Positions 19,974 through 28,763 of a DNA stretch of 64,000 nt are shown in pieces; position 1 is the stretch's first letter, and the number at the start of each line of letters is the position of its first letter. The stretch is from Alteriqipengyuania abyssalis (GTDB lineage Bacteria; Pseudomonadota; Alphaproteobacteria; Sphingomonadales; Sphingomonadaceae). Both the position numbers and the translations under genes were made by a program. The stretch is taken from NCBI RefSeq assembly GCF_019857185.1, contig NZ_JAHWXP010000001.1:744001-808000 (forward strand), written 5' to 3'. The notes under the pieces were generated by a model, which saw only the letters and a program-made list of their open reading frames with translations, was not told the origin of the DNA and searched no databases.

Positions 19974-20711
19974 ATGTCGGACGAACCGGTGAAATCAGCG
20001 GACCAGGGCGCGCCCCCGCGCTTCAAGCATTACGATCGGATCATGGCGGCTTTCGTCACGATCCTGCTGCTGTCCAACCTGATCGGCGCGTCCAAGCCCA
20101 GCTACGTGATCCTGCCCGGCGGGATGGAATGGAGCTTCGGCGCCGGGGTGCTGTTCTTCCCCGTCAGCTACATCATCGGCGACGTGCTGACCGAGGTTTA
20201 TGGCTATGCCCGCGCGCGCCGCGTGATCTGGACCGGCTTTGCCGCGCTGCTGTTCATGGCCTTCATGGCATGGGCGGTGGTTTCACTGCCCGCCGCCGAC
20301 GGGTGGGACGGGCAGGAGGCTTACGAGAAGGTCTTCGGCAACACATGGCGGATCGTCGCCGCCTCCATGATCGCATTCTGGGCGGGCGAATTCGCCAATT
20401 CCTATGTTCTTGCCAAGATGAAGGTCTGGACGAAGGGCAAGGCGCTGTGGACGCGGACCATCGGCTCTACGGTGGTGGGCCAGGGGCTCGACAGCCTGAT
20501 TTTCTATCCGCTCGCGTTCTACGGCCTCGCCGGATGGCCACCCGAACTGCTGTGGCAGGTCGTCATCTCGCAATGGCTGATCAAGACCGCATGGGAAGCG
20601 ATCCTGACCCCGTTCACCTATCTCGCGGTAAATTGGCTGAAGCGCGAGGAGGGTGTCGAGATCTTCGATACCGACACCAACTTCTCGCCCTTCGCGAGCG
20701 GTGACCGCTAG
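19974..20711 (+). CDS. Queuosine precursor transporter (YhhQ/VUT family)
   Basis: 245 aa from the ATG at 19974 (MSDEPVKSADQG); an upstream in-frame ATG at 19905 would add an unlikely leader adjoining the tRNA. About six hydrophobic segments. Family motifs are LLLSNLIGASKPSYVI, FPVSYIIGDVLTEVYGYARA and FANSYVLAKMKVWTKGKALW, the last with the conserved Arg/Ser region (TRTIGSTVVGQGLDS). YhhQ imports preQ0/preQ1 for queuosine synthesis. The stop shares the bases CTAG (20708-20711) with the converging ppx stop. Confidence 0.9.
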   Translation: MSDEPVKSADQGAPPRFKHYDRIMAAFVTILLLSNLIGASKPSYVILPGGMEWSFGAGVLFFPVSYIIGDVLTEVYGYARARRVIWTGFAALLFMAFMAWAVVSLPAADGWDGQEAYEKVFGNTWRIVAASMIAFWAGEFANSYVLAKMKVWTKGKALWTRTIGSTVVGQGLDSLIFYPLAFYGLAGWPPELLWQVVISQWLIKTAWEAILTPFTYLAVNWLKREEGVEIFDTDTNFSPFASGDR

Positions 20712-22264
20712 CGCTTGATCTGCTGGTCCAGCAGCACCGTCGCTTCGCCCTTTTCGGGCAGCTTCTTCTCACCCTTCACCCGCATCTTCGGCTCGAGCCC
20801 GAGATGGGCGGCCAGTTGCGCGAGGTCGCGCTCGGTCGGCGGGCCGTAGAGCGCGGCGTGGCTCTTCGCGAGGGTCAGCACCAGCGCATCGTCTTCGCGC
20901 GTCAGCCGCGTGGCGTCGAGCGAGCGTGCCGAACCTGCCCCCAGCCGCCGGGCAAGCCGCAGCCCCAGCCCCCAGGTGACCGCCTCGTCCAGCGCATCTT
21001 TCGAGGCCAGCTTCGGGAGCATTTCGGGAAGCTCCAACTGGTTGGAATTGGCGCAGATCGCGGCGGCCAGCATCGCGCGCCCTTCGGGCGAGATCGACAG
21101 CCAGCGCTTGTGCAGCGCCCAGTCCACGCCTTGCGTGACCCGCAGGTTCGGCTCGGTCTGCATTGCCGCCATCCCAAGCATGATCGCCGCCAGCCGCAGC
21201 CGTTCCGCGCCCGTGCGCAGCGAACTGACGGTGTCCACGGTCCACCCGGCCACGCGGGTTGCCTGCAGGGCCGAGGCGCCGCGGCTTTCGGCGAAATCGA
21301 CCACGCCTGCCAGCAGCGGGTCCTGCGACAGCTGGTAGGGGTCGATGCGGCCCATCATCAGCCCTTCGCGCAAACCCCACGCTGAAATCACAACCCGCTG
21401 GGGTTCGTAATGCTTCAGCAGCACGTGCAGCAGCTGTCCGGCGTCGGGCAGGCTCTCCACGCGCGAAGAGGCAATCCGCGGGTTCGCCCTGATCGTCTCG
21501 ATATCCGTCTTGGCGAGCGTTTTTACCAGATCGCCGGCGTCCTCCCGGCTCATCATGAAACCATGCGGATCGGTCAGCGGGAAATCGGAGCGGTCGCGGG
21601 CAAACGCAGCGAGCGCGCGCCAGGTGCCGCCGACCAGATACAGATCGCCCTCGCCTGCCATCTCGGGGGCCTTCTTGCCGATCATCTTGCGCAGCTTGTC
21701 GCGCAGCTTGCTGCGGTCGCCGCCGCCCAGATTGGGCAGCCGCAGGGTGCCCGCAGGCAGGCTGCATCCCTCGCCCACCGTGCCGTCTTCCACCGGCACC
21801 AGTTCGAGGCTGCCACCGCCGATATCGGCAACGATCCCGCGCGCGATCGGAAATGCGCCGAGCACGCCCTGCGCGCTATAGGTCGCCTCGTCCAGGCCGC
21901 TCAGCAGCCGCGGTTCGAGACCGAGCGACTTGACCTGCGCGAGGAATTCCTTGCCGTTCTTGGCATCGCGCACCGCGGCAGTCGCCACGGTATCGACCCG
22001 CTTGACCTCCAGGTCGGCCAGCAGCAGCGCGAAACGCTCCAGCCCCGCGAGGGCCAGCTCGATCGATTCATCGGCGAGCATCCCGTTCGCATCCAGATCG
22101 CGGCCCAGCCGGGCGGTGACCTTCTCGTTGAACAGGATGCTCGGCGCGCGCGGCGGGCCGCCATAGATTACCAGACGGACCGTGTTGGACCCGATATCGA
22201 TAATCGCGCCGAGCGGTTCCGAACCGGAAATGGTCGACCGGCCGCGCTTGTCCTTGCGTGCCAT
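20708..22264 (-). CDS. ppx: Ppx/GppA-family exopolyphosphatase
   Basis: 518 aa from the ATG at 22264 (MARKDKRGRSTISGSEPLGA). The actin-fold phosphate-1 motif AIIDIGSNTVRLVIYGG and a second glycine-rich loop (GIVADIGGGSLELVPVEDG) identify the family, which removes terminal phosphates from polyphosphate or pppGpp. A C-terminal HD-like helical region follows. Its ATG overlaps the ppk1 stop by one base (TGATG), so the polyphosphate-making and polyphosphate-degrading enzymes are coupled. It converges on the transporter gene with a 4-base overlap. Confidence 0.94.
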   Translation of the reverse strand: MARKDKRGRSTISGSEPLGAIIDIGSNTVRLVIYGGPPRAPSILFNEKVTARLGRDLDANGMLADESIELALAGLERFALLLADLEVKRVDTVATAAVRDAKNGKEFLAQVKSLGLEPRLLSGLDEATYSAQGVLGAFPIARGIVADIGGGSLELVPVEDGTVGEGCSLPAGTLRLPNLGGGDRSKLRDKLRKMIGKKAPEMAGEGDLYLVGGTWRALAAFARDRSDFPLTDPHGFMMSREDAGDLVKTLAKTDIETIRANPRIASSRVESLPDAGQLLHVLLKHYEPQRVVISAWGLREGLMMGRIDPYQLSQDPLLAGVVDFAESRGASALQATRVAGWTVDTVSSLRTGAERLRLAAIMLGMAAMQTEPNLRVTQGVDWALHKRWLSISPEGRAMLAAAICANSNQLELPEMLPKLASKDALDEAVTWGLGLRLARRLGAGSARSLDATRLTREDDALVLTLAKSHAALYGPPTERDLAQLAAHLGLEPKMRVKGEKKLPEKGEATVLLDQQIKR

Positions 22265-24414
22265 CAGACAGCTCCTCGTCGCAGTGCCAGCGTCGGCACA
22301 CCGCCCGCCTCCAGCGCGCCACCGCGCCCGGAAAGTGAGGGATTGGTCATGAAATAGCGGTGACAATTGAACGGCTTCTCGCCCGGATCGGCGCGCTCGT
22401 ATGTCCCGTCGGGCTGGAGGAACCAGCTGCGCTCGTTATCCAGCAGATTGGCCAGCAGCACCTGTTGCAGCACCTGATCGTGCACCGTGCTGTTCTCGAT
22501 CGGGACCAGCTGTTCCACCCGCCGGTCGAGGTTGCGTTCCATCATGTCCGCACTCGAAATATACACTTTGGTCTCCGCACCCGGAATCGCTGCGCCATTT
22601 GCGAACGCATATATCCGGCTGTGTTCAAGAAAACGCCCGATAATCGATTTTACGCGAATATTCTCCGACAGGCCGGGCACGCCCGGGCGAAGATTGCAGA
22701 TCCCGCGCACCACCAGCTGGATCTCCACGCCCGCCTCGCTCGCGGCATAAAGCCGCTCGATCATGTCATGATCGGTCAGCTGGTTCATCTTGAGCCAGAT
22801 CCCGCTCGGCCTGCCCTGCCGCGCGGCCTCCACTTCGGCATCGATCCGCTCATAGAGGGTTTCGCGCAGGTCGATCGGGCTGATCGCGAGCAGTTCGGTA
22901 CCGCGCGGTTCGACATAGCCGGTCACGAAATTGAACAGCTTGGCCGCATCGCGCCCCAGCCGCGGATCGGCGGTGAAATAGCTGAGATCGGTGTAGAACT
23001 TGGCGGTGACCGGATGATAATTGCCGGTCCCGAAATGGCAGTAGGTGCGAAAGCCCTCTTCCTCGCGGCGGACCACCATCGCGACCTTTGCGTGGGTCTT
23101 CCAGTCGACGAAGCCGTAGATCACCTGCACGCCGGCGCGTTCGAGCTTGTTCGCCCAGTAGAGGTTCTGTTCCTCGTCGAAACGCGCCTTCAGCTCGACC
23201 ACCGCGGTCACCGACTTGCCGTTCTCCGCCGCCTCCACCAACGCCTCGATCACCTCGGACTGGTTGCCCGCGCGGTAGAGCGACTGCTTGATCGCGACCA
23301 CATTGCGGTCGTTCGCCGCCTGCCGCACGAAATCGACCACCACGTCGAAGCTTTCGTAGGGGTGGTGGATGATGATGTCCTTCTCGCGGATCGCGGCGAA
23401 GCAATCGCCGTCATGCTCGCGAATCCGCTCCGGGTAGCGGGGGGAATAGGCATCGAACTTCAGATCGGGCCGATCTTCTTTCACGATGTCCGACAGGCCG
23501 GAAATGCCCAGCATGCCGTCGATCTTCACGAAAGTCGCGCCCGGCGTTGCCAGCCGGTCCCGCAGCAGTGCCTCGGCTGTGGGATCGAACTCGGTCTCCA
23601 GTTCCAGCTGGATCACCTGCCCCCGCCGCCGCCGCTGGATCGCACTGCGGAAGGTGCGGACTAGATCCTCCGCCTCTTCCTCGATCTCGATATCGCTGTC
23701 GCGCAGCACGCGGAAGACGCCGCTGCCGCACATCTCGAAGCCGGGGAACAGGTGCTCGGCAAAGCGGGTGATGAGGTTCTCGATCCCGATATAGATCGCC
23801 TCTTCGCCGGGCACGCGCAGGAAGCGCGGCAGGGCCGAGGGGATCAGCACCATCTCGACCAGCTCTTCCTCCTGGTTCGCCTTGATCTCCTCGCGGCGCA
23901 CGGTGAACAGCACGCCCAGCCCTTCGTTGGCGATGAACGGGAACGGGTGCGCCGGGTCGAGCGCCTGCGGAGTGATCACCGGCATGATCTCGTCGAGGAA
24001 ATGCCGCCGCAGCCATTCGTGCGCCTCGCGGTCGATCCGGCGATCGTCGGCCATGTGGATGCCCGCCTCGGCGAGCATTTCGCGAAGGTCGCGCAGCGTC
24101 TTCTGCTGGCGTTCGTTGAGCGCGGCGAGCCGCGCGCGAATCTCCGACAGCTGCTGCGCAGGCGTCAGCCCGTCGACCGAAGGCTTGTCGATCCCGCGCT
24201 GAACCTGCCCGACCAGCCCGGCCACGCGAATCATCATGAATTCGTCGAGATTGCTGCCCGAGATGGACAGGAAGCGCAGCCGTTCGAGCAGCGGGTAATC
24301 GGGATTGCGCGCCTCCGACAGAACCCTGTCGTTGAAGGCCAGCCAGCTCAGTTCGCGGTTGAAGAAACGCGCACTGGTATCGCGGTCGGGGCTGGCGCTT
24401 AGCGGGGTGTCCAT
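22264..24414 (-). CDS. ppk1: Polyphosphate kinase 1
   Basis: 716 aa, full-length PPK1, which polymerises ATP gamma-phosphate into polyphosphate. The N-terminal domain begins RFFNRELSWLAFNDRVLSEA. The autophosphorylated His is in TYCHFGTGNYHPVTAKFYTD, and the second essential His is in IGRFLEHSRIYAF. KQSLYRAGNQS and PRGTELLAISPIDLRE are further family motifs. It is transcribed first in a ppk1-ppx unit. The 134-nt gap to virB11 probably holds its promoter. Confidence 0.97.
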   Translation of the reverse strand: MDTPLSASPDRDTSARFFNRELSWLAFNDRVLSEARNPDYPLLERLRFLSISGSNLDEFMMIRVAGLVGQVQRGIDKPSVDGLTPAQQLSEIRARLAALNERQQKTLRDLREMLAEAGIHMADDRRIDREAHEWLRRHFLDEIMPVITPQALDPAHPFPFIANEGLGVLFTVRREEIKANQEEELVEMVLIPSALPRFLRVPGEEAIYIGIENLITRFAEHLFPGFEMCGSGVFRVLRDSDIEIEEEAEDLVRTFRSAIQRRRRGQVIQLELETEFDPTAEALLRDRLATPGATFVKIDGMLGISGLSDIVKEDRPDLKFDAYSPRYPERIREHDGDCFAAIREKDIIIHHPYESFDVVVDFVRQAANDRNVVAIKQSLYRAGNQSEVIEALVEAAENGKSVTAVVELKARFDEEQNLYWANKLERAGVQVIYGFVDWKTHAKVAMVVRREEEGFRTYCHFGTGNYHPVTAKFYTDLSYFTADPRLGRDAAKLFNFVTGYVEPRGTELLAISPIDLRETLYERIDAEVEAARQGRPSGIWLKMNQLTDHDMIERLYAASEAGVEIQLVVRGICNLRPGVPGLSENIRVKSIIGRFLEHSRIYAFANGAAIPGAETKVYISSADMMERNLDRRVEQLVPIENSTVHDQVLQQVLLANLLDNERSWFLQPDGTYERADPGEKPFNCHRYFMTNPSLSGRGGALEAGGVPTLALRRGAV

Positions 24415-24548
24415 CGGGCTTCGGCACTCGCTTCGATACTGGGCGTCTCACCGGCGCCCGCGCGGCGGGGTGAGGCGCATGGGGGTTTCGGGCGCGCATC
24501 TATCGGCTGGCAACGCGACTGACCAGCCCGCGCGATGGCTTCGTCAGC

Positions 24549-25589
24549 CTACCAGGCGTCCGATTTCAACAGATCGGCGCTGCGCGCGATCTGGGCGATG
24601 CCGCGCTTGCCATCCGCGCCGCGGCCCAGTTGCACGATCACGTCGATCACGCTGGCGGCGTAGGCGATGATGTCCCTGCGCGACAGGCCGATGCCGGTCT
24701 GCATGACCATCAGCGATAGCTGTTCCAGCGCGCCGTGGAGCGAATTGGCATGCACGGTCGAGAAGCTGCCCGGATGGCCGGTGTTGATCGCCCGCAGGAA
24801 GCTGACGCTTTCCTCGCCGCGGAGTTCGCCCAGCACAATCCGGTCGGGCCGCAGGCGCAGCGCGGCCTGGAGCAGTTCGTTGGCGGTCACCTTGGCCTCG
24901 CCCAGGTCGCCCTTCACCGCGACCAGCCCGACGCCGTTCTCACCCGGCAGTTTGAGCTCGGGCGTATCCTCCACCAGCACGACGCGCTGGTCCTTCGGGA
25001 TTTCGCCCAGCATTGCATTCAGGAAGGTGGTCTTGCCGGTGCTGGTCCCGCCCGAGATCAGGATCGTCTGGCGCTGCAGGATCGCCTCACGCAGAAACGC
25101 GATCGGCTCTGCCTGCGGATCGGGCATCGCGGCCTTCTCCTGCTGCTTGAGCGGGCCGGTGTCGTAGGCGTCCAGTGGCAGGTCCAGACGCCGGTGGCGG
25201 CGGATCGCCATCACCCAGTGCTTGCGGGCTGCCGGCGGTCCGCAGAACTGGACGCGCGCGCCATCGGGCAGCGTCGCGCCGAGCAGCGGATGTTCGCGGT
25301 TGATCCCTTGGTGGCTGACCCGCGCGACCTGTTCGGCCAGCCGCTGGACCAGCATATCGGTAATCGCGTCGGTCTCGATCCGCTGCATCCCGCCCGGCGT
25401 GGCGGCGTCCTCGATCCACACCTCGCCGGGGCGATTGACGATGATCTCGGTCACCGTGTCCCGGTCGAGCCACTGGCGGAACGGCGAGAGATAGGCGTCG
25501 AGATAGACGCTCCCTCCCCCCGTGGCGCCCGGCACCTGCCGGTCGGCAGCACAGCTCGCAGGGGTCAGAGGCTGGATATCGGCACTCAT
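24549..25589 (-). CDS. virB11: VirB11 type IV secretion ATPase
   Basis: 346 aa. A hexameric cytoplasmic ATPase of the VirB11/PilT class that powers pilus formation and substrate transfer. The N-terminal domain has YLDAYLSPFRQWLDRDTVTE. Walker A is GGTSTGKTTFLNAML near residues 176-190, the Asp box is VVLVEDTPELKLP, Walker B is DRIVLGELRGEESVSFLRA, and the His box is NTGHPGSFSTVHANS. It is the last gene of the leftward operon, 21 nt after virB10. Confidence 0.95.
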   Translation of the reverse strand: MSADIQPLTPASCAADRQVPGATGGGSVYLDAYLSPFRQWLDRDTVTEIIVNRPGEVWIEDAATPGGMQRIETDAITDMLVQRLAEQVARVSHQGINREHPLLGATLPDGARVQFCGPPAARKHWVMAIRRHRRLDLPLDAYDTGPLKQQEKAAMPDPQAEPIAFLREAILQRQTILISGGTSTGKTTFLNAMLGEIPKDQRVVLVEDTPELKLPGENGVGLVAVKGDLGEAKVTANELLQAALRLRPDRIVLGELRGEESVSFLRAINTGHPGSFSTVHANSLHGALEQLSLMVMQTGIGLSRRDIIAYAASVIDVIVQLGRGADGKRGIAQIARSADLLKSDAW

Positions 25590-25610
25590 GATCGGTCGTT
25601 CGCCCAGCGC

Positions 25611-26759
25611 TCAGACGCCGGAGAAATCGAGGTCGCGCGCGGTGAACACGCGGATCGGCTCACCCTGGCGCACCCGCACCACGGGGCCGAGCTGGCTGTC
25701 CTGCGACACCGCAGCGGCCGCCGCCGCCTGCCCGCCGCCACCGACGATGACCGAGGCACCGCCCGAACCGATCGCCGACAGGCCGCCGACCACGGACAGC
25801 AGCATCGCGGACCCGAAGCGCTGGAAGAAGCGGCTGTCGACATCGCCCGGCAGGCCGGTGGTGCCATCAAAGCCGATCCCCGGCGATTGCAGGTTCACGC
25901 TCGCCCCATCGGGGCGGATCAGGCGCGTCCAGATCACGTAGGCGCGCTTCTGCCCCGCCTGCAGGCCGGACTGGTACTGGCCGACGAGGCGGCTGGAGCG
26001 CGGGATCAGCACGTTCTTGCCATCGAAGCTCTTCACATCCTGGCTCACCACCGCGCGCACATAGCCGGGCACGTCGGTATCGATCGCGGTTTCGAGGATC
26101 GCGGGGATCAGTGTGCCCTGCGTCACCGTGGTGCCCGGATTGGCCATCGCCTGCGCGCGCGCAGTGCTGCCGCCCACGCCGCCCACCCGGCTGGCGAAAT
26201 CGCCCGCCGCAGTGCCGGTCGCGCCATTGCTGCCGGGGGCGGCAGCGGCTTCGGGCAGAGCGCTGGTTGGCACGCTGGCGACCGCCCTGCCCGACGCGTC
26301 GAACACGATCGTGGGGCTGTTGTTGGGGTTGGACGCTGTGCCCGGGGCAAGGTTGGGATTGTTCGAGAGGATCGGTGCGGGTGCAGGGTCCGCGCGCACG
26401 ACCTGCTGCTGCGGTGCAACGCCGGTCGTGACCGGGGCCGGGTCCACCGCGATCGCGGCGGGGGCTGCGCCAGTATCGGCGGCCACGTCGCCCGCGGGAG
26501 TAGCGTCCGCGTCGTCCAGCCGGGCGCTGTTCATGCTCCACAGCGTGACCAGGCCGAGAGCGGCGACGATCGCGATCCCCGCGACCATGCCCATCGTGTC
26601 CGAACTCTTCTTGTTCGCGACGCTGGGCAGTACGCTGCGGCTGGCGAGATCGATCACCTCCGCGCTCTGGTTCTCGCGCGGGTCCGTATCGTGGGCCCCG
26701 TTGGCAAAATCGCCATCGGTGGGGCGTTTCTTGGGCGGCATCTTCATTGCGAGGCGCAT
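25611..26759 (-). CDS. virB10: VirB10/TrbI inner-to-outer-membrane channel protein
   Basis: 382 aa from the ATG at 26759, preceded by GAGGAAGGGAAG. A cytoplasmic tail is followed by one transmembrane helix (MGMVAGIAIVAALGLVTLWS, residues about 56-75) and a long Pro/Ala-rich periplasmic linker. The C-terminal TrbI domain begins near VTQGTLIPAILETAIDTDVP and includes SFDGKNVLIPRSSRLVGQYQ and the antenna region (FFQRFGSAMLLSVVGG). VirB10 spans both membranes and gates the channel. It lies 25 nt after virB9. Confidence 0.95.
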   Translation of the reverse strand: MRLAMKMPPKKRPTDGDFANGAHDTDPRENQSAEVIDLASRSVLPSVANKKSSDTMGMVAGIAIVAALGLVTLWSMNSARLDDADATPAGDVAADTGAAPAAIAVDPAPVTTGVAPQQQVVRADPAPAPILSNNPNLAPGTASNPNNSPTIVFDASGRAVASVPTSALPEAAAAPGSNGATGTAAGDFASRVGGVGGSTARAQAMANPGTTVTQGTLIPAILETAIDTDVPGYVRAVVSQDVKSFDGKNVLIPRSSRLVGQYQSGLQAGQKRAYVIWTRLIRPDGASVNLQSPGIGFDGTTGLPGDVDSRFFQRFGSAMLLSVVGGLSAIGSGGASVIVGGGGQAAAAAAVSQDSQLGPVVRVRQGEPIRVFTARDLDFSGV

Positions 26760-26784
26760 AGTTCGCTTCCCTTCCTCGGCGGCC

Positions 26785-27564
26785 CTAGCGGCCACCCCCG
26801 ACCGGCCCGCTTGCAGCGGTTGCCCGGACCGGACCATTGTTCACCAATACAGCCTTTTCGCGGCCCGAGCGCAGGATGATCTGCCTCGGCACGCCATCGA
26901 CGATCACCGTGTCTCCGCGCACGGTGGAGTTTACCGGGCCTTCATCGCCCTCGTAATTCTCGATCAGAATCGCGGGCACGGGCCGCTCCTGCTCCCACCT
27001 GAGGTAGGTCGATCGGCCATCGTCGTAGACCTCATCGGGATACAGCTCGCGCTGGCCAACGGGCTCCCACTTGAAGTTGAGCAGCGCGGGGTCGACCACC
27101 GCGAGCGGATCGTTCGCTGCCGCCAGCTCGACCGGATTGGCCTCCTGCACAGGCCCCGCCGCCAGCTGTGCCTCGGCCTCTTCCTCCGGCGGCTCCGGAT
27201 AGGTGAAACGCAGCACATACAGCGGTTTGGCGCGCGGACTTGCGACCAGATCGAACAGATAGGTGTGGCGGTTGGTGACCACCGTCATATTGGTCTGCGC
27301 GCTTGGCTCGAGCGGTTTGACGAACAGCAGGTTGGCGCGCTGGTTGGGCGTCACCTGCCAGGCGTTGGAATCGCCGATCGCGACATTCTCGATCGATTCA
27401 TCCTCGCCGAACTGGATCGTCGCCTGAACCTTGGTCTTGCCCTGGATCACCACGACCTCGTCGGGATCGTACAGGCGTTCGACCAGCCGGGGGTCGTCGG
27501 CCAGAGCCGGGCTCGCGACCATTACTGCGAGAAAGGCGAGCGCTGTGTAACGCGCGGCGATCAT
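26785..27564 (-). CDS. virB9: VirB9/TrbG core-complex protein
   Basis: 259 aa from the ATG at 27564. It has a signal peptide (MIAARYTALAFLAVMVASPA, cleavage after ALA-D), so it is periplasmic or outer-membrane. The N-terminal domain includes VERLYDPDEVVVIQGKTKVQ and IQFGEDESIENVAIGDSNAW. The C-terminal domain includes LRWEQERPVPAILI and GVPRQIILRSGREKAVLVN. VirB9 forms the outer-membrane core with VirB10 and usually lipoprotein VirB7; no virB7 is seen. The start overlaps the virB6 stop by ATGA. Confidence 0.94.
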   Translation of the reverse strand: MIAARYTALAFLAVMVASPALADDPRLVERLYDPDEVVVIQGKTKVQATIQFGEDESIENVAIGDSNAWQVTPNQRANLLFVKPLEPSAQTNMTVVTNRHTYLFDLVASPRAKPLYVLRFTYPEPPEEEAEAQLAAGPVQEANPVELAAANDPLAVVDPALLNFKWEPVGQRELYPDEVYDDGRSTYLRWEQERPVPAILIENYEGDEGPVNSTVRGDTVIVDGVPRQIILRSGREKAVLVNNGPVRATAASGPVGGGR

Positions 27565-28763
27565 TTCATTTTCTCCGTCTGGCGTCCTGCGCCCGAAGCG
27601 CCGGATGCAGTCTTGAACCGCGTGCCCAGGCCGCTGGTGCGCGAGGCTGCCTTGCTGGCCACGCCAGCATGTCCATCCGCTGAAGAGGTGGCGTAAACCT
27701 TGGTCACGCGGGCGCCGCCAGAGCCATCCGCGCCGCCACGATTGCCAAGATCGTTTGCCGCCATGGTCGGGGTGGCGGCGACAACCGCCGTACGGCGCGC
27801 CGCGCTCGATGGGGCGGGCTGAGAGGCGCTGGCGCTGTTGTAGACGCTGGGCGCTGGAGCTGCGGGGGCGGGCGCGCTGGCAGTCGACCGACCGCGATCG
27901 CCGTCGGAATTGGCGAGGCCGAATACGGTCCACCCGCCGACCAGCGTACCCATCACCTTCAGCACCATCACCATCAGCGCGACGTGCACCGCGCCGATCA
28001 TGAAGAAGGCCATCGCCGCGCGCGCCGGAATATCGCCGGGTACGGCGACCAGCGAAGCCAGAATCGGTACCGACATCTCGAGCATGATCGACCCGCCGAG
28101 CACCGCAAACAGCGGGGTCAGCCCCATCATCGTCAGCCCCTTGAGCCAGCCGACGAACAGCCCGCGCGTGCCATCGAACAGCGCCATCACCAGGAAGATC
28201 GGACCGAGCGCGACCAGCAATGCCAGCGCAATCCGCGCGGTCACCAGCAGGCCCACGGTGCCGAGCATGAACAGCAGCGCACCCATCCACAGCATCCCTG
28301 CGGGCGAGAAGGTCTCGATATCGGTCTGCCCCTCGCTCGCCTGCTGTACCGCGGCGAAGACGACGTCGATCTTGGTCGCGAAGGTCTGCGTTGCGGAGCC
28401 GCTGTCTCCGGTCAGCACGCTCGCCAGCCAGTCCGGCCCTTCGACGAAGATGTTCCAGAAAACCGCCTGATAGGCGATCCAGCTGGTCACGAAGGTCAGC
28501 ACCAGACCGATCCGCAGCATCCGCGGGGTCAGCGTGCTGACACCCAGCGTGCTGCGCCCGGTCACCAGCTGGATCGCGAAGAATGCGACATATAGCGTCA
28601 GCATGATGGTCAGCACGGTGACCATCACGCCGCCCGGCGCGAACAACCGCCCGAAGGTGGTGCCCGTCACATCGGCGGCAACGCAATTGACCGCCTCCAG
28701 CGCGGCGGCAACGCCGCCCGCGGCTTCGGACATCGCCAGATCGCAGGCGCCGGTCGGGGTCAT
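27561..28763 (-). CDS. virB6: VirB6/TrbL inner-membrane channel protein
   Basis: 400 aa. At least five transmembrane helices (VMVTVLTIMLTLYVAFFAIQ, LVLTFVTSWIAYQAVFWNIF, LWMGALLFMLGTVGLLVTAR, IALALLVALGPIFLVMALFD, AAMAFFMIGAVHVALMVMVL). The family motif is LGPIFLVMALFDGTRGLFVG. After residue about 290 it becomes a low-complexity Ala/Ser/Gly/Pro tail, presumably periplasmic or cytoplasmic and disordered. It overlaps both virB4 (ATGA) and virB9 (ATGA). Confidence 0.92.
   Translation of the reverse strand: MTPTGACDLAMSEAAGGVAAALEAVNCVAADVTGTTFGRLFAPGGVMVTVLTIMLTLYVAFFAIQLVTGRSTLGVSTLTPRMLRIGLVLTFVTSWIAYQAVFWNIFVEGPDWLASVLTGDSGSATQTFATKIDVVFAAVQQASEGQTDIETFSPAGMLWMGALLFMLGTVGLLVTARIALALLVALGPIFLVMALFDGTRGLFVGWLKGLTMMGLTPLFAVLGGSIMLEMSVPILASLVAVPGDIPARAAMAFFMIGAVHVALMVMVLKVMGTLVGGWTVFGLANSDGDRGRSTASAPAPAAPAPSVYNSASASQPAPSSAARRTAVVAATPTMAANDLGNRGGADGSGGARVTKVYATSSADGHAGVASKAASRTSGLGTRFKTASGASGAGRQTEKMK

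Noticed and set aside
19821-20711. Integration (att) site at the tRNA-Arg gene
   Set aside because: No integrase and no repeated tRNA 3' end downstream; neighbouring genes are core genome.
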